DNA from: Mycobacterium sp. E1747
GTDB taxonomy: Bacteria; Actinomycetota; Actinomycetes; Mycobacteriales; Mycobacteriaceae
DNA: 42,437 bases
Direction: 5' to 3'
Assembly: GCF_001667775.1 (NCBI RefSeq)
Contig: NZ_LZJI01000222.1
Coordinates: forward strand, 1-42,437
Each line of letters begins with the position of its first letter. The first letter of the stretch is position 1. The translations under genes were made by a program, and so were the position numbers. The notes beneath the pieces are model-generated. The model saw nothing but the letters and a program-made list of their open reading frames with translations, searched no databases and was not told where the DNA came from. Positions 16,586 through 24,015 of the stretch are shown piece by piece.

Positions 16586-17395
16586 TCAGTGCGTCACGTC
16601 GGAGGTCGAGGCCATGGCCGCACCCACTATTCCGGCGGTGTTGAGCAGGGCCGCGGCCACCACCGGGGTGCGATTTTCGAGCAGCGGTAGCCACTTGTCG
16701 GCCTTGCGGCTGATGCCGCCGCCGGCGATGAACAGGTCCGGCCACACCGCGTTCTCGATCGCCACCAGCACGCGGGTGACCTGCTTGGCCCACTTCTCGA
16801 AGGTCCAGTCGTTCTTCTCCTTGACCGACGACGCCGCCCGCTGCTCGGCTTCCTTGCCGCCGACCTCGAGGTGCCCCAACTCGGTATTCGGGATCAACGT
16901 GCCGTTGTGGATGACCGCGGAGCCGATTCCGGTGCCGAACGTCAGCAACACGACCAGGCCGGACTGGTTTCTGCCCGCGCCGTAGTGTTCCTCGGCCAGC
17001 CCCGCGGCGTCGGCGTCGTTGAGCACTGTGACGTCCTGGCCGCCCAGCTCGGCACTGATGATGTCGCGCGCGTTGGTGCCGATCCAGGATTTGTCGACGT
17101 TGGCCGCCGTCTGGACGACGCCGTGGGTGACGACCCCCGGATAGGTCACCCCGAGGGGGCCGGTCCAGCCGAATGCGTTGACGACCTCGGCGATGGTCTT
17201 GGCGACCGCCGCGGGGGTCGCCGGTTGCGGGGTCAACAGCTTGACCCGCTCGCCGATCAACAGCCCGGTATCCATGTCGACGATGCCGCCCTTGATGCCG
17301 CTGCCGCCGACGTCGATGCCGAATCCCCGACGCTCTGCGGCGCCGACGGCGGTGCCGGTGCCGGGCGTATCCGTGGTCGAGTCGGTGCTGGTCAT
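16586..17395 (-). CDS. ppgK: Polyphosphate/ATP-dependent glucokinase
   Basis: 269 residues of the ROK kinase fold. It phosphorylates glucose using polyphosphate or ATP. FGIDVGGSGIKGGIVDMDTG is the phosphate-binding motif, LLTFGTGIGSAVIHNG the second, and NDADAAGLAEEHYG carries the catalytic aspartate; TELGHLEVGGKEAE contributes sugar contacts. ATG 17395 has AGGAG 5 nt upstream and a plausible TAAGGT -10 further up, so the longer frame from 17431 is rejected. It sits between sigA and the divergent suhB. Confidence 0.94.
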   Translation of the reverse strand: MTSTDSTTDTPGTGTAVGAAERRGFGIDVGGSGIKGGIVDMDTGLLIGERVKLLTPQPATPAAVAKTIAEVVNAFGWTGPLGVTYPGVVTHGVVQTAANVDKSWIGTNARDIISAELGGQDVTVLNDADAAGLAEEHYGAGRNQSGLVVLLTFGTGIGSAVIHNGTLIPNTELGHLEVGGKEAEQRAASSVKEKNDWTFEKWAKQVTRVLVAIENAVWPDLFIAGGGISRKADKWLPLLENRTPVVAAALLNTAGIVGAAMASTSDVTH

Positions 17396-17499
17396 CGAAG
17401 CTCCTGGGCGTGACTTTGGCTGTCCGCCCACCTTAGCCCGGCGCCGATGTGGCGACGGGGTATCTGCGGGGGCCGTGCCGCCTGTGATGCGATAGACCG

Positions 17500-18378
17500 G
17501 TGACCCGCCCTCAGGACGAGCCCGCCCAGTTGCGCACGGTGGCCGAGTCGTTGGCCACCGAGGCCGCCGCGTTCGTGCGGCGCCGCCGCGCCGAGGTGTT
17601 CGGTGCGGCCGCGGCGGGCTCCGGATCTGCAGGTGGCGGGGCGGTGCGGGCGAAGAGCACCCCCACCGATCCGGTGACCATCGTCGACACGGAAACGGAG
17701 CGGCTGCTTCGGGATCGGCTGGCCGAATTGCGGCCGGGCGACCCGATTCTGGGCGAGGAGGGCGGCGGTCCGAGTGACCCGGCGGGCATGCCCGCCGGCG
17801 CGGTCACCTGGGTGCTCGATCCCATCGACGGCACCGTGAACTTCGTCTACGGCATCCCCGCATACGCGGTGTCGGTCGGCGTGCAGGTCGATGGCGTGTC
17901 GGTGGCGGGCGCGGTCGCCGACGTCGTCGGCAATCGCGTGTACTCGGCGGCGACGAGGCAGGGTGCACACGTCATCGACGAGGAAGGGATCCAGCCGTTG
18001 CGGTGCGCCGCGGTCGACGACCTGTCGATGGCATTGCTGGGCACCGGTTTCGGCTATTCACGGCAGCGCCGGGCGACGCAGGCGGTGTTGTTGGCGCGGC
18101 TGCTGCCGGTGGTCCGCGACGTTCGTCGCATCGGTTCGGCGGCGCTCGATTTGTGCATGGTCGCGGCGGGCCGGCTCGACGCGTTCTACGAGCACGGCCT
18201 GCAGCCGTGGGACTGCGCCGCCGGGGCGCTGATCGCGGCCGAGGCGGGGGCGCGAGTTACCTTGCCGCCGCCCGGCATCGAGGGCGCCGGACTGGTGCTG
18301 GCCGCCGCACCGGGAATCGCCGACGCGCTGCTGGCCGCGCTGAACGAGGTCGACGGGCTGGACCCGATTCTCGACTGA
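17500..18378 (+). CDS. suhB: Inositol-1-monophosphatase family phosphatase SuhB
   Basis: 292 residues. The metal-dependent phosphatase motifs are complete: DTETERLLRDRL, ILGEEGGG, the signature WVLDPIDGTVNFVYGIP and the C-terminal WDCAAGALIAAEAGA. It releases inositol from inositol-1-phosphate, feeding phosphatidylinositol, mannosides and mycothiol; several paralogues exist in mycobacteria, and substrate range is broad. GTG 17500 follows a TAGACC-like stretch with little room for a leader. Divergent from ppgK and convergent with cei. Confidence 0.92.
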   Translation: MTRPQDEPAQLRTVAESLATEAAAFVRRRRAEVFGAAAAGSGSAGGGAVRAKSTPTDPVTIVDTETERLLRDRLAELRPGDPILGEEGGGPSDPAGMPAGAVTWVLDPIDGTVNFVYGIPAYAVSVGVQVDGVSVAGAVADVVGNRVYSAATRQGAHVIDEEGIQPLRCAAVDDLSMALLGTGFGYSRQRRATQAVLLARLLPVVRDVRRIGSAALDLCMVAAGRLDAFYEHGLQPWDCAAGALIAAEAGARVTLPPPGIEGAGLVLAAAPGIADALLAALNEVDGLDPILD

Positions 18379-18389
18379 CGGCCCGTCAG
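18375..18389. terminator. Palindrome holding both convergent stop codons (suhB/cei)
   Basis: CTGACG (18375-18380) pairs with CGTCAG (18384-18389). The suhB stop TGA and the cei stop (TCA on the plus strand) lie in opposite arms. A second palindrome, CAGCAGCTGCTG, follows directly. Confidence 0.45.
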
Positions 18390-19036
18390 CAGCTGCTGGA
18401 GTGAATTTTGGTGAGTAGCGCGGGGTCCGACGGCCCGGTGGCGCCCGGGCGCAGGGTGGCCAGTACGGCATCGATGTCGTCGTTGTGGGCCAACGCGGTG
18501 AAGTCCGTTCCCAACGACAGGTCGACGGAGTCGTCGGCGCGGTTGTCGTTGAACAACTCCATGCACGGCGCCACTAGCCACACCGTCGCGGCGGTGGCTT
18601 GCCCGGCGGTGCCGAACCGGATCTGGCCCTGGCAGGTGAGGCGGGTGCCCGCATAGAGCGGGTCGTTGGCAGCGGTCGGCTGCGTGAAGCCAAGGTCTTT
18701 GAGTGCACCTGCGACGTCGCCGGCCTGTCCGCCGCGGCCGCTGGCGTTGAGCACGCGGACCTTGGTGTCGTTGAGCTTGGCGGGCGTGACGTCCATCATC
18801 GCGCTGCGCGACACCTGCTCACCGAGCTGAGCCGGCGTCGAATTCGCCGCCTGGGGTGGCGCGTTGCACGCCGCGACCTCGTGCACGTTGGCGGGCCGGG
18901 TCAGCGCGATCGTCCACACCACGGCCGTCGCCGCCACCAGGAGGACCACCACAACGATGGCGGGCCGGGGATTGCGTCGCCGGAAGGGCCGGCCGTGCTT
19001 ATCGAAGGCGGTACCCTCGGTGATTTGTGCGACCAC
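18386..19036 (-). CDS. cei: Cell-envelope integrity protein Cei
   Basis: 216 residues: a short cytoplasmic basic N-terminus, one membrane helix (about residues 26-46, AIVVVVLLVAATAVVWTIAL), and an extracytoplasmic LytR_C-type domain starting near VRVLNASGRGGQAGDVAGAL. Two cysteine pairs may form disulfides. The M. tuberculosis equivalent, Rv2700, is needed for envelope integrity and virulence. The GTG start at 19036 is preceded by TAGAGT (19043-19048, minus strand) 6 nt away, so the transcript is probably leaderless. The protein ends in SSSC. Confidence 0.9.
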   Translation of the reverse strand: MVAQITEGTAFDKHGRPFRRRNPRPAIVVVVLLVAATAVVWTIALTRPANVHEVAACNAPPQAANSTPAQLGEQVSRSAMMDVTPAKLNDTKVRVLNASGRGGQAGDVAGALKDLGFTQPTAANDPLYAGTRLTCQGQIRFGTAGQATAATVWLVAPCMELFNDNRADDSVDLSLGTDFTALAHNDDIDAVLATLRPGATGPSDPALLTKIHSSSC

Positions 19037-19042
19037 AGGTGC

Positions 19043-19048
19043 ACTCTA
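19043..19048 (-). promoter_or_regulatory. -10 element of a leaderless transcript (cei)
   Basis: TAGAGT on the minus strand, 6 nt before the GTG at 19036. Confidence 0.55.
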
Positions 19049-19099
19049 GTCGCACCCTAAACGCACTGTTCAAAGGCGAACGCAAGGGCCAATATGGGT

Positions 19100-19117
19100 G
19101 TGTGACGTAAATCACAC
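19100..19117. promoter_or_regulatory. Perfect CRP-type operator
   Basis: GTGTGACGTAAATCACAC contains TGTGA-N6-TCACA, an exact match to the CRP (Rv3676-type) consensus, extended by a G-C pair on each side. It lies in the 200-bp region between divergent cei and the DUF4193 gene, centred about 60 bp upstream of the cei -10 and 128 bp from the DUF4193 start. The rest of the region is AT-richer; no other site was recognised. Confidence 0.75.
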
Positions 19118-19236
19118 ATTAACCGACCGCTATCCGGGCACGAATCATTTGGTGGATGCGTTCGACGCTGGTACAAAGCGATGCTTGAACTAACGCGGGC
19201 ATGTACATGTAGAGGCAATACGGCAGGGGAACAGAA

Positions 19237-19539
19237 ATGCCTACCGACTATGACGCTCCACGGCGCACCGAGACCGACGATGTCTCGGAGGACTCGTTGG
19301 AGGAGCTCAAAGCACGACGCAACGAGGCGGCCTCGGCCGTGGTCGACGTCGACGAATCCGAAACCGCTGAATCTTTCGAGCTGCCCGGCGCCGACCTGTC
19401 CGGGGAAGAACTGTCGGTGCGCGTCATTCCCAAGCAGGCTGACGAGTTCACCTGCTCGAGCTGCTTCCTGGTGCAACACCGCAGCCGACTGGCCAGCGAG
19501 AAGAACGGCCTGATGATCTGTACCGATTGCGCAGCCTGA
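19237..19539 (+). CDS. DUF4193 family protein (Rv2699c type)
   Basis: 100 residues: an acidic N-terminal half, then a conserved core EEQ/SVRVIPKQADEFTCSSCFLV ending MICTDCAA. The CSSC and CTDC pairs look like a zinc ribbon of the kind found in RNA-polymerase-associated or ribosomal accessory proteins, but no function is established. The family is confined to actinobacteria and strongly conserved. ATG 19237 has AGGGGAA upstream. Its stop lies inside a hairpin shared with the convergent DUF3093 gene. Confidence 0.87.
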   Translation: MPTDYDAPRRTETDDVSEDSLEELKARRNEAASAVVDVDESETAESFELPGADLSGEELSVRVIPKQADEFTCSSCFLVQHRSRLASEKNGLMICTDCAA

Positions 19540-19556
19540 TAGGTCAGCTGCGCAAT
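19526..19556. terminator. Bidirectional hairpin terminator (DUF4193/DUF3093)
   Basis: ATTGCGCAGC (19526-19535) pairs perfectly with GCTGCGCAAT (19547-19556) around an 11-nt loop that contains both stop codons (TGA at 19537, TCA at 19544). It could stop transcripts from both sides. Confidence 0.65.
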
Positions 19557-20029
19557 GCCGACAGCACCCGCTCGGGGTGGCGGCAACTCACCAGCCAGTA
19601 CGGCGTCGGGTCGTCCGGGTCGTCGAGGACGACCAAAATCATCGGCCCGATCCACGCCCGATGCAGGACGAACGCCGCCGGGTCGAGTTGGCGGCCCAGC
19701 GCCGCGGACTTGGCCGACGGGGCGACCGAAGCGGACCGGGCGATCACGGTGACCGGCAGGTGCGCCTCACCGGCCCACAGTTCCACCCCGCCGGGGGCGT
19801 CCGGGTCAGCGGTGACCCGGATTTCCACGCGGCCCAGCCACAACAGCGCTCCGGCCGCCACCGCGAACAGCGTCGCGTACGGCAGCCAGAACGGCCGGGG
19901 GGCGACACCCATGTTGACTTCGAACGCGATCAGCCCCGCCAGCCCGAAGGCCAGCGGCCACCACCACCATGGCACCCACAGTCGTTCGCGATATCGCACA
20001 CTGTGCGGCGCGACGCGCGTACCGGACAC
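19544..20029 (-). CDS. DUF3093 membrane protein (Rv2698 type)
   Basis: 161 residues. YRERLWVPWWWWPLAFGLAGL is the family's tryptophan-rich start of the first membrane helix; a second helix (WLPYATLFAVAAGALLWLG) follows, then a soluble domain ending YWLVSCRHPERVLSALR. Function unknown. GTG 20029 is chosen because it gives the expected length and TACCCT (20037-20042, minus strand) lies 7 nt before it. The longer frame from 20299 overlaps dut entirely and is an artefact. Divergent from dut with only 25 bp between start codons. Confidence 0.85.
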   Translation of the reverse strand: MSGTRVAPHSVRYRERLWVPWWWWPLAFGLAGLIAFEVNMGVAPRPFWLPYATLFAVAAGALLWLGRVEIRVTADPDAPGGVELWAGEAHLPVTVIARSASVAPSAKSAALGRQLDPAAFVLHRAWIGPMILVVLDDPDDPTPYWLVSCRHPERVLSALRS

Positions 20030-20036
20030 GCAGTCA

Positions 20037-20046
20037 AGGGTAATCT
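20037..20046. promoter_or_regulatory. Overlapping divergent -10 elements (DUF3093 and dut)
   Basis: The minus-strand -10 TACCCT (20037-20042) and plus-strand -10 TAATCT (20041-20046) share the TA at 20041-20042. Each is 7-8 nt from its GTG start. RNA polymerase could open this site in only one direction at a time. Confidence 0.5.
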
Positions 20047-20054
20047 GTGCCCCC

Positions 20055-20519
20055 GTGTCGACCAGTCTGGCCATCGTGCGCCTCGATCCCGAGCTTCCAC
20101 TGCCCACGCGCGCGCATGAGGGCGACGCGGGAGTGGACCTCTTTAGCGCGGAGGACCTCAAGCTGGAACCCGGTCGGCGCGCCCTGGTGCGCACCGGGGT
20201 CGCGGTCGCGATTCCGTTCGGGATGGTCGGGTTGGTCCACCCGCGTTCGGGATTGGCGTCGCGCGTGGGACTTTCGATCGTCAACAGTCCCGGCACCATC
20301 GACGCGGGCTATCGCGGCGAGATCAAGGTGGCGCTGATCAACCTCGACCCGGCCGAACCCATCGTGGTGCATCGGGGCGACCGCATCGCCCAGCTGCTGG
20401 TGCAGCGAGTCGAGCTGGTCGAGCTGGTCGAGGTGTCGTCGTTCGACGAGGCCGGCCTGGCCGACACCTCCCGTGGCGATGGTGGCCACGGTTCCTCCGG
20501 CGGACATGCGAGTTTGTGA
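20055..20519 (+). CDS. dut: dUTP diphosphatase
   Basis: 154-residue trimeric dUTPase, converting dUTP to dUMP to keep uracil out of DNA and feed thymidylate synthesis. Motifs 1 to 5 are visible: AGVDLFS, PRSGLA, the uracil-binding GTIDAGYRGEI, GDRIAQL and the C-terminal glycine-rich arm (RGDGGHGSSGGHASL). The GTG at 20055 gives the exact family length. It overlaps the next gene by one base (TGATG). Divergent from the DUF3093 gene through an overlapping promoter. Confidence 0.95.
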   Translation: MSTSLAIVRLDPELPLPTRAHEGDAGVDLFSAEDLKLEPGRRALVRTGVAVAIPFGMVGLVHPRSGLASRVGLSIVNSPGTIDAGYRGEIKVALINLDPAEPIVVHRGDRIAQLLVQRVELVELVEVSSFDEAGLADTSRGDGGHGSSGGHASL

Positions 20520-21271
20520 TGGCACTTAAGAGACGCAATGACGACAGTGACGAGCCGGTGAACGCCGAGGCCGCCGCCGACCCGATCGACGACGAGTACG
20601 GCGAAGAACTCGAGGGCCCGTTCGACATCGACGATTTCGACGACCCCTCGGTCGCGGAGCTGGCGCGCCTCGACCTGGGTTCGGTGCTCATTCCGATGCC
20701 GGAGGCGGGCCAGCTGCAGGTCGAGCTGACCGAGACCGGGGTCCCGAGCGCGGTCTGGGTCGTCACGCCCAACGGCCGCTTCACCATCGCCGCCTACGCG
20801 GCGCCCAAGACGGGCGGCCTGTGGCGCGAGGTGGCCGGCGAACTCGCCGATTCGCTGCGCAAGGACTCGGCCAAGGTCAGCATCAAGGACGGCCCGTGGG
20901 GCCGTGAGGTGGTCGGCTCCGCATCCGGGGCGGTGCGGTTCATCGGGGTCGACGGCTACCGGTGGATGATCCGCTGCGTCGTCAACGGCCCGCACGAGAC
21001 CATGGAGGCTCTCGAGCAGGAGGCGCGAGCGGCGTTGGCGGACACCGTGGTTCGTCGCGGTGACACGCCGCTTCCGGTGCGCACGCCGCTGGCCGTGCAG
21101 CTGCCCGAGGCGATGGCGCAGCAACTGCGGGAAGCCGCGGCCGCCCAGCAGGCCCAGCAACAAGGCGAGGCGCAACAGGCGGCGCCGGAGTCGGGGTCCA
21201 ACGAGCCGGCGGCGCGCCGCAGCGTCGAGGGCTCGGCCATGCAGCAGCTGCGCACCACCACCGGCGGCTGA
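20519..21271 (+). CDS. DUF3710 family protein (Rv2696c type)
   Basis: 250 residues. An acidic N-terminus (DDEYGEELEGPFDIDDFDD) is followed by a compact domain with LIPMPEAGQLQVEL, the family core AAPKTGGLWREVAGELADSL and FIGVDGYRWMIRCVVNGP. The C-terminus is a glutamine/alanine-rich tail (AAAAQQAQQQGEAQQAA). Function unknown; the family co-occurs with dut in actinobacteria. Start ATG 20519 overlaps the dut stop by one base, so translation is probably coupled. Confidence 0.87.
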   Translation: MALKRRNDDSDEPVNAEAAADPIDDEYGEELEGPFDIDDFDDPSVAELARLDLGSVLIPMPEAGQLQVELTETGVPSAVWVVTPNGRFTIAAYAAPKTGGLWREVAGELADSLRKDSAKVSIKDGPWGREVVGSASGAVRFIGVDGYRWMIRCVVNGPHETMEALEQEARAALADTVVRRGDTPLPVRTPLAVQLPEAMAQQLREAAAAQQAQQQGEAQQAAPESGSNEPAARRSVEGSAMQQLRTTTGG

Positions 21272-21277
21272 CAGCCC

Positions 21278-21979
21278 TCAGCTGACGTCGGCGAGCGCGG
21301 CCAGGCACGCCGCGCCCAGCGCGGCGGGGTCCGCGCCGATCTGGTCGAGCGTCACGGTCCGCAGCGCCGCGCGCGGCGCTGCGGCGACCCACTCCACGCC
21401 GACGTCCAGCGGATGGATCGGATCGTCGACCGCGGCCGCCACGCCCAGGGGCACGGCCAGCCGGGCGAGCGCGGATCGGCTCGGTGCCACGTAGGCGGCG
21501 GCCTCGTCCATCGCGTCGGGCAGTTGCGGCCACTGCGCCCGCCACGACCGGGCCAGCTCGTCGGCCAGCCACGCCGGGCTGGACGCCCGCATCTGACCGG
21601 TGGTCACCGCCAGCCCGTCGGCGCGCAGCTGCGACGCGGTATACCGCGCCGCGAGCGCCGCGGGCGCCGCTTCCGGGGCGCCGGCCCAGGCCGGCAGCGC
21701 GGCCAGGACGGCGACCGCCTTATCCGGGTGGGCCAGTGCCCAGGCGGCCGCCACCGCCGCGCCGATCGACACGCCTCCGGCGGCGATCGGGCCGGTGCGC
21801 GCGGCGGCATCCAGAGCCGACAGGTAGCCGTCGATCAATCGATCCGGGCGCGGCGGCGGGGCCACCAGGACCCCGCCCACGTCGCCCAACGGGGCCGAAA
21901 ACGCCCGGTGAACGTAGTCGTCGTCGGACCCGGTGCCGGGCAACAACACCGTCGTGACACCCCGCAGATCGACAGCCAC
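21278..21979 (-). CDS. Alpha/beta-hydrolase-like protein (Rv2695 type)
   Basis: 233 residues, small alpha/beta fold without an obvious lid. VLLPGTGSDDDYVHRAF is the oxyanion-type loop, and AAGGVSIGAAVAAAWALAH carries the serine elbow G-V-S-I-G. The C-terminal acid and histidine are less clear: the DVGVEWVAAAPR region may hold them, and I see no good catalytic histidine, so activity is uncertain. GTG 21979 is the start. Convergent with the DUF3710 gene; a small GCTGA/TCAGC palindrome holds both stops. Confidence 0.78.
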   Translation of the reverse strand: MAVDLRGVTTVLLPGTGSDDDYVHRAFSAPLGDVGGVLVAPPPRPDRLIDGYLSALDAAARTGPIAAGGVSIGAAVAAAWALAHPDKAVAVLAALPAWAGAPEAAPAALAARYTASQLRADGLAVTTGQMRASSPAWLADELARSWRAQWPQLPDAMDEAAAYVAPSRSALARLAVPLGVAAAVDDPIHPLDVGVEWVAAAPRAALRTVTLDQIGADPAALGAACLAALADVS

Positions 21980-22115
21980 CCCCTGATAGTGCCCCGGCGT
22001 TCAGCCGCGCTCCAACACGACGTTTGACTCGGTTGGCGTGCGGGAACCAACAGGTCTACGGTGTCCGTTGGCATAAGTGAAGCGCCGAGGCTTAACAGCA
22101 TTGTCAGGAGTGGCC

Positions 22116-22484
22116 ATGGGGGCCCAAGGATATCTGCGCCGGCTCACCCGTCGTCTGACGGAGGCGCCGGAGCAACGCGACTCCGAGGAGTTGTCCGACG
22201 AGGTCGCCAGCACCGGCGCGCAACGGGTCATTGATTGCGAGCGGGGCCAAGAGGTCACGATGGTCGGCACGCTGCGCAGCGTGGAATGTAACGGCAAGGC
22301 CTGTGCGGGCGGTGTCCGCGCCGAGCTTTTCGACGGCAGCGACACCGTCACGTTGGTCTGGTTGGGGCAGCGCCGGATCCCGGGCATCGACTCGGGCCGC
22401 AAGCTGCGGGTGCGCGGCCGGTTGGGCAAGCTGGAGAACGGCACCAAGGCCATCTACAACCCGCACTACGAAATTCAGCGGTGA
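22116..22484 (+). CDS. OB-fold nucleic-acid-binding protein (Rv2694c type)
   Basis: 122 residues. The OB-fold runs from TMVGTLRSVECNG to KAIYNPHYEIQR. The closing NPHYE resembles the RecG wedge/single-strand-binding OB folds. The conserved cysteines in VECNGKACAGGV could bind metal or form a disulfide. ATG 22116 has AGGAG upstream. Its stop overlaps the start of the next gene as GTGA, so the two are coupled. The family is actinobacterial and its ligand is unknown. Confidence 0.83.
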   Translation: MGAQGYLRRLTRRLTEAPEQRDSEELSDEVASTGAQRVIDCERGQEVTMVGTLRSVECNGKACAGGVRAELFDGSDTVTLVWLGQRRIPGIDSGRKLRVRGRLGKLENGTKAIYNPHYEIQR

Positions 22485-23200
22485 CCCCACCCGACGATCG
22501 GGGGCCGACTTCGGTACCCGACGAGTCGGGCGCGGCTGAGCGCGCGACCGTCAACCGCATCACGGCGGAACGTCTGCTGCGACAGGCGGGCGGCATCAGC
22601 GGGGTCATCTATTCGTCGCTGCCCGTTGTGATCTTCGTCATTGTGTCGAGCGTGTCGGGCTTGTTCGCGGCGATCGCCTCCGCGCTGACCGCAGCCGCGC
22701 TGGTCTTGGTGTGGCGCCTGATTCGACGGGAATCCGCGCAGCCGGCCCTCTCCGGGTTCCTCGGCGTAGCGATCTGTGCGCTGATCGCCTACATCGTGGG
22801 GGAGTCCAAGGGCTACTTCCTGTTGGGCATCTGGATGTCGCTGCTGTGGGCGGTGGTCGTCGCGGCGTCGATTGTCATCCGGCGGCCGCTGGTCGGCTAC
22901 GTGTGGACGTGGGCCACCGGGCGGGGTCACGGCTGGCGCGACGTCCCGCGGGCCGTCCACGCGTTCGACATCGCCTCGGTCTGCTGGGTGCTGGTGTTCG
23001 CCGCCCGGTTCGCGGTCCAAGGTCTGCTCTACAACGCCAACCAGACGGGTTGGCTGGCCGTCGCGCGCATCGCGATGGGGTGGCCGCTGACCGTGGCGGC
23101 CGCGCTGGTGACGTACCTGGCGATCAAGTCCGCGCAGCGTGCCATGCTCGCGGTCGGCGACGCCCCCGCCCCGATCGACGCCGACCCCGTCAGCGACTAG
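22481..23200 (+). CDS. DUF3159 membrane protein (Rv2693c type)
   Basis: 239 residues with about six membrane helices, beginning LRQAGGISGVIYSSLPVVIFVIV, and the conserved WRDVPRAVHAFDIASVCWVLVFAARFAVQG. No catalytic motif is visible; a transport or channel role is possible but unproven. The GTG start overlaps the previous stop by four bases. Downstream, the transcript runs into a 63-bp tandem repeat before the convergent TrkA gene. Confidence 0.82.
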   Translation: MTPPDDRGPTSVPDESGAAERATVNRITAERLLRQAGGISGVIYSSLPVVIFVIVSSVSGLFAAIASALTAAALVLVWRLIRRESAQPALSGFLGVAICALIAYIVGESKGYFLLGIWMSLLWAVVVAASIVIRRPLVGYVWTWATGRGHGWRDVPRAVHAFDIASVCWVLVFAARFAVQGLLYNANQTGWLAVARIAMGWPLTVAAALVTYLAIKSAQRAMLAVGDAPAPIDADPVSD

Positions 23201-23201
23201 C

Positions 23202-23264
23202 GGTGATCGCGAGAGCGGCCGCGGCGATCGCGAGCGCGGCCGCGGTGATCGCGAGCGCGGCGTA
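23202..23264. repeat. Three tandem copies of a 21-bp GC-rich repeat
   Basis: Copies at 23202-23222, 23223-23243 and 23244-23264, unit GGYGATCGCGAGMGCGGCCGC. Copies 1 and 2 differ at two positions; copy 3 departs only in its last three bases. It lies between convergent genes, 1 nt past the DUF3159 stop, and has the look of a variable-number tandem repeat. Confidence 0.8.
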
Positions 23265-23325
23265 GCCGGGCGAAGCGGGTCGCCGCAAAGTCCAAGCCGG
23301 GCGCTGCGGGTCACCGCCGTCGGCC

Positions 23326-24003
23326 CTAGTCTTCGAGCCCCGGCCCGTCCGGCAGCAGGAGCTTGCGCAGATCCTCTTCAACCTCGGCGACCGCGACGAA
23401 GAGCAGCTCGTCGCCGCCTTCCAGCGGCTCGTCCGCCTCGGGCACGATGACCCGCGGGCCGCGCAGGATCGTCACCAGGGAGGCGTCCCGGGGGAGCTGC
23501 AGCCGGCGCACCGGCTTCCCGCCCCACGGTGTGTCGTCGGGCAGCGTGATCTCCACGAGGTTGGCCTGCCCGCGGCGGAATTCCATGAGCCGCACCAGAT
23601 CACCGACCGCGACGGCCTCTTCGATCAGCGAGGCCAGCATGCGCGGGGTGGACACCGCCACGTCGACGCCCCAGGCGTCGGTGAACAGCCACTCGTTGCG
23701 GGGGTCGTTGACCCGGGCCACCACCCGGGGCACCGCGAATTCGGTCTTTGCCAGCAGACTGAGCACGACGTTGGCCTTGTCGTCGCCGGTGGCGGCCACC
23801 ACCACGTCGAACTCGTGCAGGCGCACCGACTCCAGCAGGCTCAATTCGCAGGCGTCGCCGAGCCGCCAGTGCGCGGCGGGGATGGCGTCGACGTCGACGT
23901 GATCGGGGTTGCGCTCGATCAGCGTCACGTCGTGTCCGTTGCCGACGAGTTCGCGACTGACGGAGCGGCCGACCGCGCCGGCCCCGGCGACAGCTACCTT
24001 CAT
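23326..24003 (-). CDS. ceoC: TrkA-type potassium uptake regulator, second of pair (CeoC/Rv2692)
   Basis: 225 residues: a TrkA_N Rossmann domain (VAVAGAGAVGRSVSREL, acid at the end of strand 2 in LIERNPDHVD) and a TrkA_C domain from about residue 140 (VEITLPDDTPWGGKPVRRL). Such RCK proteins gate Trk/Ktr-type channels in response to NAD(H), ATP or c-di-AMP. ATG 24003; 12 nt downstream of its partner gene, so co-transcribed. Confidence 0.9.
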   Translation of the reverse strand: MKVAVAGAGAVGRSVSRELVGNGHDVTLIERNPDHVDVDAIPAAHWRLGDACELSLLESVRLHEFDVVVAATGDDKANVVLSLLAKTEFAVPRVVARVNDPRNEWLFTDAWGVDVAVSTPRMLASLIEEAVAVGDLVRLMEFRRGQANLVEITLPDDTPWGGKPVRRLQLPRDASLVTILRGPRVIVPEADEPLEGGDELLFVAVAEVEEDLRKLLLPDGPGLED

Positions 24004-24015
24004 GTTCGCCGCTCC

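Noticed and set aside
23202..23264. CRISPR-like array
   Set aside because: The 21-bp units are contiguous with no spacers, so this is a simple tandem repeat.
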